In this document: one piece after another, positions 53,425-60,947 of the stretch | Layout: each line of letters opens with the position of its first letter | How positions within the stretch are numbered: the stretch's first letter is position 1 | Origin: Bacillus sp. SG-1 | GTDB lineage: Bacteria; Bacillota; Bacilli; Bacillales; Bacillaceae_B | Direction: 5' to 3' | NCBI RefSeq assembly: GCF_000181495.1 | Contig: NZ_ABCF01000002.1 | Span: 1 to 64,000 of the forward strand | DNA length: 64,000 bases | Position numbers and translations under genes: made by a program | The notes under the pieces: generated by a model | Told to the model about the DNA's origin: nothing | The model's input: the letters and a program-made list of their open reading frames with translations, nothing else | Databases searched by the model: none

Positions 53425-53592
53425 ATGAAAAAACTAAATAAAAAACCACTTACAATGCTTTTTTGTGCAAGTGTGTTCCTGGCCGGCTGTATGGAAGAAG
53501 GCCGAATGGATCCCCAGGAAGAAGATGTAGATGTTGTGGACCCTGGTTTAGGTGAAGATGAAAATGAAGATGGAGAAAATGAAAGTAACTAA
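53425..53592 (+). CDS. Small acidic lipoprotein
   Basis: A 55-residue lipoprotein. The signal peptide ends in lipobox LAGC (Cys22), and the 33-residue mature part is mostly Asp and Glu. AAGGAGGAG precedes the ATG. A longer protein of the same design lies at 59.5 kb, so the two are probably paralogues. The function is unknown; metal or cation binding at the membrane is one guess. Confidence 0.8.
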   Translation: MKKLNKKPLTMLFCASVFLAGCMEEGRMDPQEEDVDVVDPGLGEDENEDGENESN

Positions 53593-53780
53593 TTCTAAAG
53601 TAATCAGCTTAACTTTTCCTCCCTTTTTCCAGCCAATGGCCAGATCTCAAGCACTTCCTGAATGTTCCAAATTACTTTTGCCTTTTAAAAAAAATTATTA
53701 AAACCCCTTCCTTTCTAACCAGCAACAGTGTTATATTTGGAAAGTATTTTTTAGGATTAACTTAAAAAGGGGTACTTTCC

Positions 53781-54335
53781 ATGATAGATATATTGTTAAT
53801 ATTTGCTTTACAGTTGATATACGTGCCTATTCTGACTTTAAGGACGATCTTCCTTGTGAAGAATATGAGTGTGGCAGCGTCATCCTTTGGCTTTCTTGAA
53901 GCTCTGATATACGTTTTTGGCTTAGCATTGGTCTTCTCAGGTGATCAGAGTATTGCCAGCATGCTGGTGTATGCACTCGGATTCGGAATAGGTTTATATA
54001 TCGGCAGCAAAGTTGAAAACAAACTGGCCATTGGGTACACAAGCATTGTGGTGAATTTAATGGATATTAATGAAAAATTAATTGAAATCCTGCGTAATGA
54101 AGGCTTTGGGGTTACAGTTTTTGAAGGTATGGGAAGGGACAGCAAACGGTACCAACTCGAAATCCTGACAAAACGAAACCGTGAAGATGACCTTCTTGAA
54201 ATTGTCGAGGAACACGAGCCGCGTGCTTTTATCATCTCTTATGAACCACGCCGATTCAAAGGTGGTTTCCTTGTAAAGGCAATGAAGAAGAGGATGAAAA
54301 AGAAACGTGAAGTATCTTCACGAACAACTCAATAA
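53781..54335 (+). CDS. DUF2179 (UPF0316, YebE-type) membrane protein
   Basis: A 184-residue protein with three N-terminal membrane helices and a cytoplasmic DUF2179 domain (about 95-165) with GFGVTVFEGMGRDSKRY. This is the UPF0316 architecture. The DUF2179 module is thought to bind small ligands; the role is unknown. AAAGGGG precedes the ATG. A terminator follows. Confidence 0.9.
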   Translation: MIDILLIFALQLIYVPILTLRTIFLVKNMSVAASSFGFLEALIYVFGLALVFSGDQSIASMLVYALGFGIGLYIGSKVENKLAIGYTSIVVNLMDINEKLIEILRNEGFGVTVFEGMGRDSKRYQLEILTKRNREDDLLEIVEEHEPRAFIISYEPRRFKGGFLVKAMKKRMKKKREVSSRTTQ

Positions 54336-54352
54336 TCTTACAGCATAAATTC

Positions 54353-54381
54353 AAGACCCTCTTGTTGTCCAAGAGGGTCTT
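54353..54381 (+). terminator. Terminator of the DUF2179 gene
   Basis: A perfect 11-bp stem (54353-54363 with 54371-54381), then TTTTGG. Confidence 0.9.
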
Positions 54382-54444
54382 TTTGGTTTATTTCCGACAC
54401 GCTGAGGAAAAACAAAGGACATAGAGACAGAAAGGAGATTTGCC

Positions 54445-54960
54445 ATGTTTTTTTCGAACTTTGATACTATTGAAAGAACAATAATAATTGGACTATGCGC
54501 CTATGTTTCCCTGGTCATCCTGCTTAGAATTTCAGGTAAACGAACGCTTTCCAAATTGAACGCTTTTGATTTTGTCATAACGATTGCAATGGGGTCCACT
54601 CTATCCTCTATCCTTATTAATAAAAAGGTTACCTTGGCTCAAGGAACGACAGCCTTCATTATGTTAATCGGTCTGCAATATGTTATTGCAAAACTGGCTG
54701 TCAATGTTTCCTTTATTAATAAGCTTATTAAGTCAGAACCTAAGATTCTGTATCTTGACGGAGAATACCAAAGTCAAGCGATGAAAAAGGAACGAGTGCT
54801 GAAGAAGGAAATATTTCAAGCAGCCCGCTCCCAGGGCATCAGTTCAATGGATGAAATTGATGCCGTTGTACTGGAGTCAGATGGTTCCATATCAATCATT
54901 AAGAAGTCCGAACAGCAGAGCAGGGAGACTCTGAATGATGTCCAAGGGTTTGAGAGATGA
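54445..54960 (+). CDS. DUF421 membrane protein, copy 2
   Basis: A 171-residue protein with three membrane helices, the signature RISGKRTLSKLNAFDFVITIAMGS, and a short DUF421 domain ending SDGSISII. It is shorter than the copy at 47.8 kb (224 residues), lacking the Pro/Gln-rich tail. GAAAGGAG precedes the ATG. The role is unknown. Confidence 0.87.
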   Translation: MFFSNFDTIERTIIIGLCAYVSLVILLRISGKRTLSKLNAFDFVITIAMGSTLSSILINKKVTLAQGTTAFIMLIGLQYVIAKLAVNVSFINKLIKSEPKILYLDGEYQSQAMKKERVLKKEIFQAARSQGISSMDEIDAVVLESDGSISIIKKSEQQSRETLNDVQGFER

Positions 54961-55022
54961 AACATAGAAAGTCCGCCTCAGGAGTTACCAGACCGAGGAA
55001 TCCCTAACCTATAAATGACATA

Positions 55023-55056
55023 AACAACGTCCTGTGAAATGACACAGGACGTTGTT
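55023..55056 (+). terminator. Terminator of DUF421 copy 2
   Basis: A perfect 14-bp stem (55023-55036 with 55043-55056) with a 6-nt loop, then TTATTTAT. Confidence 0.85.
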
Positions 55057-55129
55057 TTATTTATCAAGGGTTATTGCCCTGCAATTGGTGAATATCTGAC
55101 TAATATGAACTTTTGTTAACACTGCAGTA

Positions 55130-55172
55130 CTTTAAAGCGCTAAGAGGGACTGTCCCTCTTAGTGCTTTAAAG
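55130..55172. repeat. Palindromic repeat family C, copy 5
   Basis: The cleanest copy: CTTTAAAGCGCTAAGAGGGA, CTG centre, TCCCTCTTAGTGCTTTAAAG. It ends 2 bp before the stop of the HTH/AtpD-like gene and may terminate it. Confidence 0.88.
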
Positions 55173-55174
55173 GA

Positions 55175-56221
55175 TTAAAGTTTTCCGATGTATTTCAGCT
55201 CGTCTGGAGAAAGGCTGTCTGCGCCTCCGTCTATGACTTTCTGTACTCCAGCCAATGTGGATTCTACTGGGACATATACACCCTCTTGATTGGTGATTAG
55301 CTCCGCTACATAGAAAGGTTGTGTTAAGAAAGCTTCGAGCCTTTGGCCTCTATTATATAGCTCGATTTCCGACTCAGGGATTTTCATTTCTCCAATATTG
55401 TTGACTAATACTCGGATCTCCCTATATCTTCTTAGCATCTTTTTTGCACGACGCTGAATTGACAGGTGGTTATTATCCAGCAAAGCATCCTCCAGCAGAG
55501 TGGAAACTGCTTTTACGGGATGCACAGCCGGGTACAATTGCCTGGTTGCCAAGTCTAAATCAAATGGAATTAGTGTATCCAGTGGACCATAGGGATCATT
55601 CTCATCAACAGCTTCTCCGCTCGGGTCGTATAAGAATGTAGTGATTTCAGGAAAACCTGATTGTTCAAATCGGTCTCCCATGTCGAATAAATCACCTGTT
55701 TTAACGATGGCTCGGTCTGCCACAACGACTGCATCTTCTTTTTTATCCATACTATTCAGCAGCTCAAATACTTCATGAGTACTCTTACATACATGATCAC
55801 ATGCAGCTTTTGCTTCCACCACATCCGGAACAATTGAGTCCGCTTCAATAAAGATCATCTTGAACCCTTTCCCCTGCAGTCTGACAATCAGTTCATTCAA
55901 TAAAACTAATTGCCCCATCTGAGCTCTGGCAACAAAACCAACTCTCCCCCCTTTTACTATCGGACAAAACAAATCAACCACTTTTATGCCTGTTTCAATC
56001 ATTTCAAGGCGGCTGCCGCGTATCAGCAATTCATCGAGTGTACAGTTCGCTAAAGAAGCGAGTGCAACTAAAGTCTTCACTTCGGCCCTCCCTACTGGAA
56101 TTTTCCCTGTACATAAATTTGAAACCGTAGCCGGTCGTAAGCCGACAGCTTTAGCAGCTGAGGTGAGATTAGGAACACGGCGGCGTAAAAGTGCTACATT
56201 CAGTTTGATATTGCTATTCAC
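55175..56221 (-). CDS. XRE-type HTH fused to a degenerate F1-ATPase beta-like domain
   Basis: A 348-residue protein. Residues about 8-66 form a lambda-repressor-type HTH (AAKAVGLRPATVSNLCTGKI). From residue 76 on it follows the ATP synthase beta subunit: TGIKVVDLFCPIVKGGRVGF, then ATRQLYPAVHPV near 226, RYREIRVLVNNIGE near 265 and LEAFLTQPFYVAEL near 295, with an AtpD-like end. The P-loop is degenerate (FVARAQMGQL at 96-105, without the GKT), so ATP hydrolysis is unlikely; a nucleotide or energy-state sensor is possible. The GTG at 56221 lies 7 nt after GGGGG. It is divergent from a two-gene SMR exporter that it may control. Confidence 0.82.
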   Translation of the reverse strand: MNSNIKLNVALLRRRVPNLTSAAKAVGLRPATVSNLCTGKIPVGRAEVKTLVALASLANCTLDELLIRGSRLEMIETGIKVVDLFCPIVKGGRVGFVARAQMGQLVLLNELIVRLQGKGFKMIFIEADSIVPDVVEAKAACDHVCKSTHEVFELLNSMDKKEDAVVVADRAIVKTGDLFDMGDRFEQSGFPEITTFLYDPSGEAVDENDPYGPLDTLIPFDLDLATRQLYPAVHPVKAVSTLLEDALLDNNHLSIQRRAKKMLRRYREIRVLVNNIGEMKIPESEIELYNRGQRLEAFLTQPFYVAELITNQEGVYVPVESTLAGVQKVIDGGADSLSPDELKYIGKL

Positions 56222-56382
56222 TTTCCATCCCCCTTTTCTTACTTCATATAGTAATTAATAATACTTCATTAAACAAGCTGGAAACTCTATTCAATTTATA
56301 AATCTTACTAGTTGCGATTTCTCATCCAGTGTGGATAATGGATAGGGATTGGAAAAAACCAAGAAAAGAAAGGATGACAGGA
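56222..56382. promoter_or_regulatory. Divergent promoter region
   Basis: A 160-bp gap between the HTH/AtpD-like gene and the SMR pair. It must hold both promoters and any operator. I saw no guanidine-I (ykkC) riboswitch core and no obvious dyad. Confidence 0.4.
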
Positions 56383-56739
56383 ATGGCTTGGATTTATCTT
56401 GTCATAGGGGGAGTTTTAGAAATCGGTTGGGCCATCGGGATATCTTTTTCAGATGGGTTTACAGACTTGACCCCCAGCATCATAACAATTCTTCTCCTTT
56501 TAATCAGTTTTTACTTTTTTGCGAAATCAATGAAAATGATACCAATAGGTACAGCTTATGCCGTGTTTACAGGAATAGGGGCCGGTGGAACCTCCATCAT
56601 TGGAATGGTTTTTTTAGGTGAAGAAATCAGCCTGATAAAAATTGGATTCATCAGTTTGCTCATATTCGGTGTACTTGGACTTAAATTCAGCTCCAATGAA
56701 GAAGAGAAAAATGAACCTCAGAATTTGGAGGCGAAATAA
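56383..56739 (+). CDS. SMR-family efflux subunit A
   Basis: A 118-residue, four-helix small multidrug resistance protein. The membrane Glu lies in GGVLEIGWAIGISFSDGF, and the helix-3 motif is PIGTAYAVFTGIGAGGT. It is probably one half of a heterodimer with the next gene, like YkkCD or YvdRS, exporting guanidinium or quaternary cations. The ATG at 56383 is preceded by AGGA at about 8 nt. The stop TAA is directly followed by the ATG of the partner. Confidence 0.88.
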   Translation: MAWIYLVIGGVLEIGWAIGISFSDGFTDLTPSIITILLLLISFYFFAKSMKMIPIGTAYAVFTGIGAGGTSIIGMVFLGEEISLIKIGFISLLIFGVLGLKFSSNEEEKNEPQNLEAK

Positions 56740-57054
56740 ATGGCTTGGTTTTACCTAATAACAGCAGGTTTGTTCGAGGTTCTTCTCGTTACTATGATGA
56801 AACTCTCTAATGGATATAAAAGAATTATTCCAACAGCCCTCGCCATCTTGTCTGGCGGAATAAGCTTTTATTTACTTTCTCTCGCACTCGTTTCTATTCC
56901 AGTAAGCACAGGCTATTCTGTTTGGACCGGTATAGGTTCAGCAGGAGCCGTTATTGCAGGAATGATCTTTTTCAATGAAAAAAAAGAATTCAAAAGAATT
57001 TTTTTCATCGGATGTATCGTTATCAGTGTGATTGGGCTAAAAGTCTTTTCTTGA
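56740..57054 (+). CDS. SMR-family efflux subunit B
   Basis: A 104-residue, four-helix SMR protein with the Glu in TAGLFEVLLVTMMKLSNGY and the motif PVSTGYSVWTGIGSAGA. It starts at the first base after the upstream stop codon, with TTGGAGG inside the end of that gene, so the two are tightly co-translated. As the partner it probably completes a heterodimeric pump. Confidence 0.88.
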   Translation: MAWFYLITAGLFEVLLVTMMKLSNGYKRIIPTALAILSGGISFYLLSLALVSIPVSTGYSVWTGIGSAGAVIAGMIFFNEKKEFKRIFFIGCIVISVIGLKVFS

Positions 57055-57260
57055 AGGGACACATTTAGCTCACCCCCTTGATAGCTGACTGCTTTCAATG
57101 TGCTATCAAAGTGATATGGTATAAAAAGCATTGTCATTCATCCTTATTTTACCTCGACCTTTATGGGATTCTATCCGCATACCCAAGGCATTAGAGGAAA
57201 TATTAAGGTTGTGCAATTGAAAGAGGTGGCACAATAATGAATTTTTTCAGGAGGATGACA

Positions 57261-57773
57261 ATGGGTATACTAAGCGGAAATCCTAAAGAAGAACCAATGC
57301 ACTATGGAGAGGTTTTCGGAACTTGGTCATTCTTAATGGCAGGAAAAGGAATGGTAGCAGGATATCAGACTCTCAAAAATCATGCCGGGGATGAAGACTT
57401 AAATAAATTCATCGACGAATTGATTCAAAACGGGCTGCAGGAGATTAAACAATTGGAGGAATTACTCAAAGAAAATGGCGTAGGCCTGCCCCCAACTCCA
57501 CCAGAACGCCCTAATGCTTGTATTGAAGATATTCCAGTTGGAGCAAGATACCAAGATCCAGAAATATCAGCATCGTTGACAAGAGATATTGCAGGTGGAT
57601 TGGTTGCTTGCAGCCAGGTCATTGGACAATGTGTCAGAGAAGATATCGCTTTGATGTTCGGACAATTCCACATGCAAAAGGCAGCACTTGGAGGTAAACT
57701 TCTCCGATTAAACAAAGAAAAAGGCTGGTTAATCCCTCCTCCTCTGCATCAGCATAAAAATGAAGATTGCTAA
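57261..57773 (+). CDS. DUF3231 protein (ferritin-like, spore associated)
   Basis: A 170-residue, single-copy DUF3231 protein made of a helical bundle. HYGEVFGTWSFLMAGKGMVAG begins the bundle, and PPTPPERP is the family's central loop. Homologues include spore coat proteins of the CotF/YraF type. CAGGAGG lies 6 nt before the ATG at 57261. It probably belongs to the forespore or mother-cell programme, by family only. Confidence 0.85.
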   Translation: MGILSGNPKEEPMHYGEVFGTWSFLMAGKGMVAGYQTLKNHAGDEDLNKFIDELIQNGLQEIKQLEELLKENGVGLPPTPPERPNACIEDIPVGARYQDPEISASLTRDIAGGLVACSQVIGQCVREDIALMFGQFHMQKAALGGKLLRLNKEKGWLIPPPLHQHKNEDC

Positions 57774-57782
57774 AGGAAAAAA

Positions 57783-57808
57783 AGGAATATTCCCACGGGA
57801 GTATTCCT
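57783..57808 (+). terminator. Terminator of the DUF3231 gene
   Basis: An 11-bp stem with one G-U pair (57783-57793 with 57798-57808), then CTTTCCCTTT. Confidence 0.65.
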
Positions 57809-57848
57809 CTTTCCCTTTCCACACATAAAACTTCAGGGGTGAAGAAAA

Positions 57849-58094
57849 ATGTTCAACAATAAACTTGAAGAGGCTCTCCAACAAGTCGAAATGGCTGAAC
57901 GTAACTTGTTGGATGCACAAGGAAACAATGATCCTCAGCACTATCAGCGTGCAGCACAAGATATTCATTACGCACAAGCTCTTTTAACCAGTATTCACGA
58001 TTCTATGATGAGTGCACCTGAGGAGGAACAGAAACAATACCTTCACGCTAAGGAAAGGATGAGGATTTTACAAGAAGCTCATTCAAGCCTATAA
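57849..58094 (+). CDS. Small helical protein, DUF2564-like
   Basis: An 81-residue, two- or three-helix, soluble protein. The block LEEALQQVEMAERNLLDAQ followed by paired helices resembles DUF2564 proteins of Bacillus, a tentative match. AGGGGTGA precedes the ATG. Function is unknown. Confidence 0.6.
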   Translation: MFNNKLEEALQQVEMAERNLLDAQGNNDPQHYQRAAQDIHYAQALLTSIHDSMMSAPEEEQKQYLHAKERMRILQEAHSSL

Positions 58095-58208
58095 ATATTA
58101 TCAGATAGTGTACGAATAAATATTTTTAGACAAGCCATTTCTACCAAGTGTGATAAAAAGGACATCTGCTGAATAAGATGTACAAGTTATCTTATTAGGG
58201 GTGAAACT

Positions 58209-58835
58209 ATGGCTGTCTTCTTAAGTTATGTCTTTCTCGGAATATCACTCGCTGCACCCATCGGCCCCATTAATGCCGCCCAGATCGACAGGGGGATCAA
58301 AAATGGTTTTTGGCATGCATGGATGATCGGATTAGGATCGGTAGCTGCAGACTTTCTTTATATGCTTGTCGTCTATTTTGGTGTTGTCAACTTTTTACAT
58401 ACCCCGCTCATTAAAACATTTCTATGGTCATTCGGTTTTTTTGTTCTTGTTTATACAGGAATAGAAAGCCTTATGGGAGCAGGGAAAATCAGTGCCTCAT
58501 CCAGAAACTCAAATGATACCTATATTAAAACGTTTTTTACCGGTTTTTTTATGGCCTTGTCCAACCCCTTAACCATCCTTTTCTGGCTGGGGATTTATGG
58601 TTCTGTCCTCGCCAAAACAGCCCAAACGGTTGATCACGCCCATCTGATCCTCTACAGCGCCGCCATATTTATTGGCTTAACCCTATGGGATGTGAGCATG
58701 GCGGCTCTAGCCAGTTCCTTCAGAAAGTTCCTGACAGACAGATTATTGATTGGCATATCCGCTATATCCGGCCTTTCTCTTATAGGCTTTGGGTTTTACT
58801 TTGGCTGGGAAGCAATTAAAATTCTTTTCTTTTAA
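58209..58835 (+). CDS. LysE-family translocator
   Basis: A 208-residue, six-helix exporter of the LysE/RhtB superfamily for amino acids or related solutes. The start ISLAAPIGPINAAQIDRGIKNG matches the family signature around PGP, and FFMALSNPLTILFW is the second conserved block. AGGGGTGA precedes the ATG. The substrate is unknown. It is monocistronic with a terminator-like hairpin after the stop. Confidence 0.9.
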   Translation: MAVFLSYVFLGISLAAPIGPINAAQIDRGIKNGFWHAWMIGLGSVAADFLYMLVVYFGVVNFLHTPLIKTFLWSFGFFVLVYTGIESLMGAGKISASSRNSNDTYIKTFFTGFFMALSNPLTILFWLGIYGSVLAKTAQTVDHAHLILYSAAIFIGLTLWDVSMAALASSFRKFLTDRLLIGISAISGLSLIGFGFYFGWEAIKILFF

Positions 58836-58840
58836 TCCTT

Positions 58841-58871
58841 AAAGCAGGATGGGACTGTTCTATTCTGCTTT
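58841..58871 (+). terminator. Terminator of the LysE gene
   Basis: AAAGCAG/CTGCTTT stem (58841-58847 with 58865-58871) followed by TTTTTG. Confidence 0.7.
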
Positions 58872-58954
58872 TTTGTTTGGTCTAAATCCCCCTTCTGAAT
58901 TGGACTGATTAATTACTTTTCACATTGAATTCACATTGAAAGAAACCATGTGTT

Positions 58955-59240
58955 TTAAAAGTAAGCAGTCCAGTATTGGAGTACAAAACTAAAAAAGCTG
59001 TCCAAAACGGATTGCTTTTTTTGTAGGGAATCGTACTATTAAATCTCATGAAAACCCCCAATAATTGAAAAAGTCACCAGGGGTAAAGGAAGGAGATTTA
59101 AACTAAGGGAAAATTTTTCCGTTAAACTACAGAATTTAGCTGGAGAAGGGTAAATAAGGGAAGGATTTTCCGTTAAACGCCTATTTTTCCCCACATTAAT
59201 AACATAAGGGAAATTTCTTCCTTTATTATATACGCTCATG
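58955..59240. repeat. Dispersed repeat family A, copy 3 (inverted, truncated)
   Basis: On the minus strand it reads GGAAGAAATTTCCCTTAT, TTTAACGGAAAATCCTTCCC, CCAGCTAAATTCTG, TTTAACGGAAAAATTTTCCC, GGTGACTTTTTCAA, the AAAGC...GCTTT hairpin and TTTTGTACTCC, matching the right 40% of copies 1 and 2. A ~65-bp internal segment is deleted, and the left half is absent. The end ACTGGACTGCTTAC resembles the right arm of copy 1. Confidence 0.8.
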
Positions 59241-59516
59241 GTGCCTGGTCCTTGCTTTTATTGTTTTAATATCTATTGAAGCGATTAGAGCATTACCTCC
59301 GGCAGGACGAACAATGCGTCCAGGTGCAGTGTCAATTCCCCTCGGACTCACCCAACTGGAACGGAAATCAGCTTTTATATATCAAGTGCACCAATGTTAA
59401 GGAACGGAACTTCTTATAGAAAGGCGTTTTTTGGATCCTTATTGTTTAGTTCAAAGGCAGTGTGGTAAACAATTAATAGACAGCTGGAACAAATAATTAA
59501 AGGAGAGTGTTAGTAA
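59241..59516. other. Intergenic region, possible gene remnant
   Basis: About 275 bp with a higher-GC stretch (about 59279-59390) that stays open for about 40 codons in the plus direction (IRALPPAGRTMRPGAVSIPL). It has no start or ribosome binding site, so it may be a decayed gene piece; this is weak. Confidence 0.3.
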
Positions 59517-59804
59517 ATGAAAAAGAAAAATTTATTTCTATCAGTCCCTCTAGCTGCAGGTATCATCATGACCGGCTGTAGTGCTGAAGAAGGACAAGAA
59601 GACGAAATCATCCAGGAAGAAGAAAATATGGAAGAAACAGAAGGTACTGAGAATGATTCTGTAAACACAGATGATAATGATAGTATTGATTCAGAAGGAT
59701 CAGATGAAGACAATGAAGGTATGTTAAATGAAGTACCGGAAGATGAGTATGGTGAAGGTACCGATGAACCTGACTTGGATACTGCTGAAGAGGAAGAACT
59801 ATAA
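59517..59804 (+). CDS. Acidic lipoprotein
   Basis: A 95-residue lipoprotein: signal peptide, lipobox MTGC (Cys21), then about 75 residues of which most are Glu, Asp, Ser, Thr, Asn and Gly. No fold is expected. AAAGGAGAG precedes the ATG. It shares its design with the 55-residue lipoprotein at 53.4 kb. The role is unknown. Confidence 0.8.
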   Translation: MKKKNLFLSVPLAAGIIMTGCSAEEGQEDEIIQEEENMEETEGTENDSVNTDDNDSIDSEGSDEDNEGMLNEVPEDEYGEGTDEPDLDTAEEEEL

Positions 59805-59821
59805 TAGTAAACTAATGAGCA

Positions 59822-59847
59822 AAAACTGCCGGCCAACCGGCAGTTTT
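59822..59847 (+). terminator. Terminator of the acidic lipoprotein gene
   Basis: An 11-bp perfect stem (59822-59832 with 59837-59847), CCAA loop and T-run. Confidence 0.92.
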
Positions 59848-60147
59848 TTGTTTGATAAATAATGGTGAATACTTAATAGGAAGATATAGGCTTTGCATAA
59901 ATAATTGTGTTTTTTTATGTCTGAGTAATATTATATTCGATTGGAGTCGGAGGCGTGCAATCTCGTTCAGAATTATCCGGACGTCAATTGTCAGCACCAA
60001 GGTTACATACCACCGGGACGTAATCCTGAAGACAGATTTTGAGGCACACTGCCCGCCCACGGATTGGCATGCCTGTAACGGAAATTCAGCAATACTTATT
60101 AATTATGTTAAAGAACAACATTACTATTTAATACACCCAAAATAAAA
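59848..60147. other. Intergenic region, possible gene remnant
   Basis: About 300 bp. Between about 59940 and 60030 there is an open, higher-GC run (about 30 codons: LESEACNLVQNYPDVNCQHQ) ended by TGA, without a start site. It may be a decayed gene fragment; I cannot identify it. Confidence 0.3.
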
Positions 60148-60165
60148 ACCAGCCAAATGGCTGGT
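60148..60165 (-). terminator. Terminator of the HU gene
   Basis: A 7-bp GC-rich stem (60148-60154 with 60159-60165), with TTTTTATTTTGGG on the minus strand. Confidence 0.75.
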
Positions 60166-60178
60166 CGAATTGTGCTGA

Positions 60179-60454
60179 TTAAGCGTTCACACTATCCTTT
60201 AAGGCTTTACCTGGTTTGAAAGCAGGTTGCTTCGTCGCAGGGATTTCCATTTCCTCACCTGTCTGCGGGTTGCGTCCTTTCCTGGCAGAACGCTCTCTTA
60301 CTTCAAAATTCCCGAAGCCGATCAATTGGACTTTTTCACCTTTGGCAAGGGTGTCCTCGATGTTTTGTAACACGGCTTTCACTGCATTCTCTGCATCTTT
60401 TTTGCTTAATTCCGCTGACTCAGCCACTGCATTGATTAAATCTGTTTTATTCAT
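60179..60454 (-). CDS. DNA-binding protein HU
   Basis: A 91-residue HU-type nucleoid protein that bends DNA. All landmarks are present: [32 protein letters not shown] and the beta-arm region [20 protein letters not shown]. The ribosome binding site is AGGAGG. The location is not that of the main hbs gene next to mtrA/folE in B. subtilis, so it is likely a second HU paralogue. Confidence 0.95.
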   Translation of the reverse strand: MNKTDLINAVAESAELSKKDAENAVKAVLQNIEDTLAKGEKVQLIGFGNFEVRERSARKGRNPQTGEEMEIPATKQPAFKPGKALKDSVNA

Positions 60455-60513
60455 ATGTAAAACCTCCTAAAATAATCTTGTTACAGTTGATTCTTACCAC
60501 TGCATTCAATAGA

Positions 60514-60870
60514 TTAAACCTTTTCAGTTACAACAATCATCCCTTTATGAAGATAGGTCTTGCATTCTAATGCATCCCTGTGTGAAAAGCCCTCGTCACG
60601 CAGCTTCTTCTCCAGTTGGACTAGTTGAATTGAACCATCATCTTCATCAAAGGCAGTCGCTAAACTGTGGATTCCACTGTCATCATTGCTTGCTGATATA
60701 TCCAGCAAGCTGCCTTCCAATGATGTGTTTTCATTCATGATTCTATACTGTTTAGGTTCCACTGTATAAAAATGAATGGAGCTAATATCAACCGTCTTTA
60801 TTTTTCTTTCCTTTACATCAGAGATCAATTGAGGAACCGAGCTATATACACCGACAATGCTTTTGTCCAT
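60514..60870 (-). CDS. Small stress-type protein, possibly YflT-like
   Basis: A 118-residue soluble alpha/beta protein. The start IVGVYSSVPQLISDVKERKI and the C-terminal half (LEKKLRDEGFSHRDALECKT) resemble general stress proteins of the YflT type, a tentative match. The upstream GGTGGTG ribosome binding site is moderate. It stands between HU and the V4R/STAS gene. Confidence 0.55.
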   Translation of the reverse strand: MDKSIVGVYSSVPQLISDVKERKIKTVDISSIHFYTVEPKQYRIMNENTSLEGSLLDISASNDDSGIHSLATAFDEDDGSIQLVQLEKKLRDEGFSHRDALECKTYLHKGMIVVTEKV

Positions 60871-60923
60871 AGTGCACCACCTTTTCCTCTCTTTTACCCC
60901 TTAATAAAGATATAAAACAAAAA

Positions 60924-60947
60924 AAGCAAGCGGAAAACCGCTCACTT
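60924..60947 (-). terminator. Terminator of the V4R/STAS gene
   Basis: A ~10-bp stem with one mismatch (60924-60933 with 60938-60947) and an A-tract that gives a T-run on the minus strand. Confidence 0.7.

Noticed and set aside
56222-56382. Guanidine-I (ykkC) riboswitch upstream of the SMR pair
   Set aside because: The leader is short and lacks the conserved core; I saw no matching stems.
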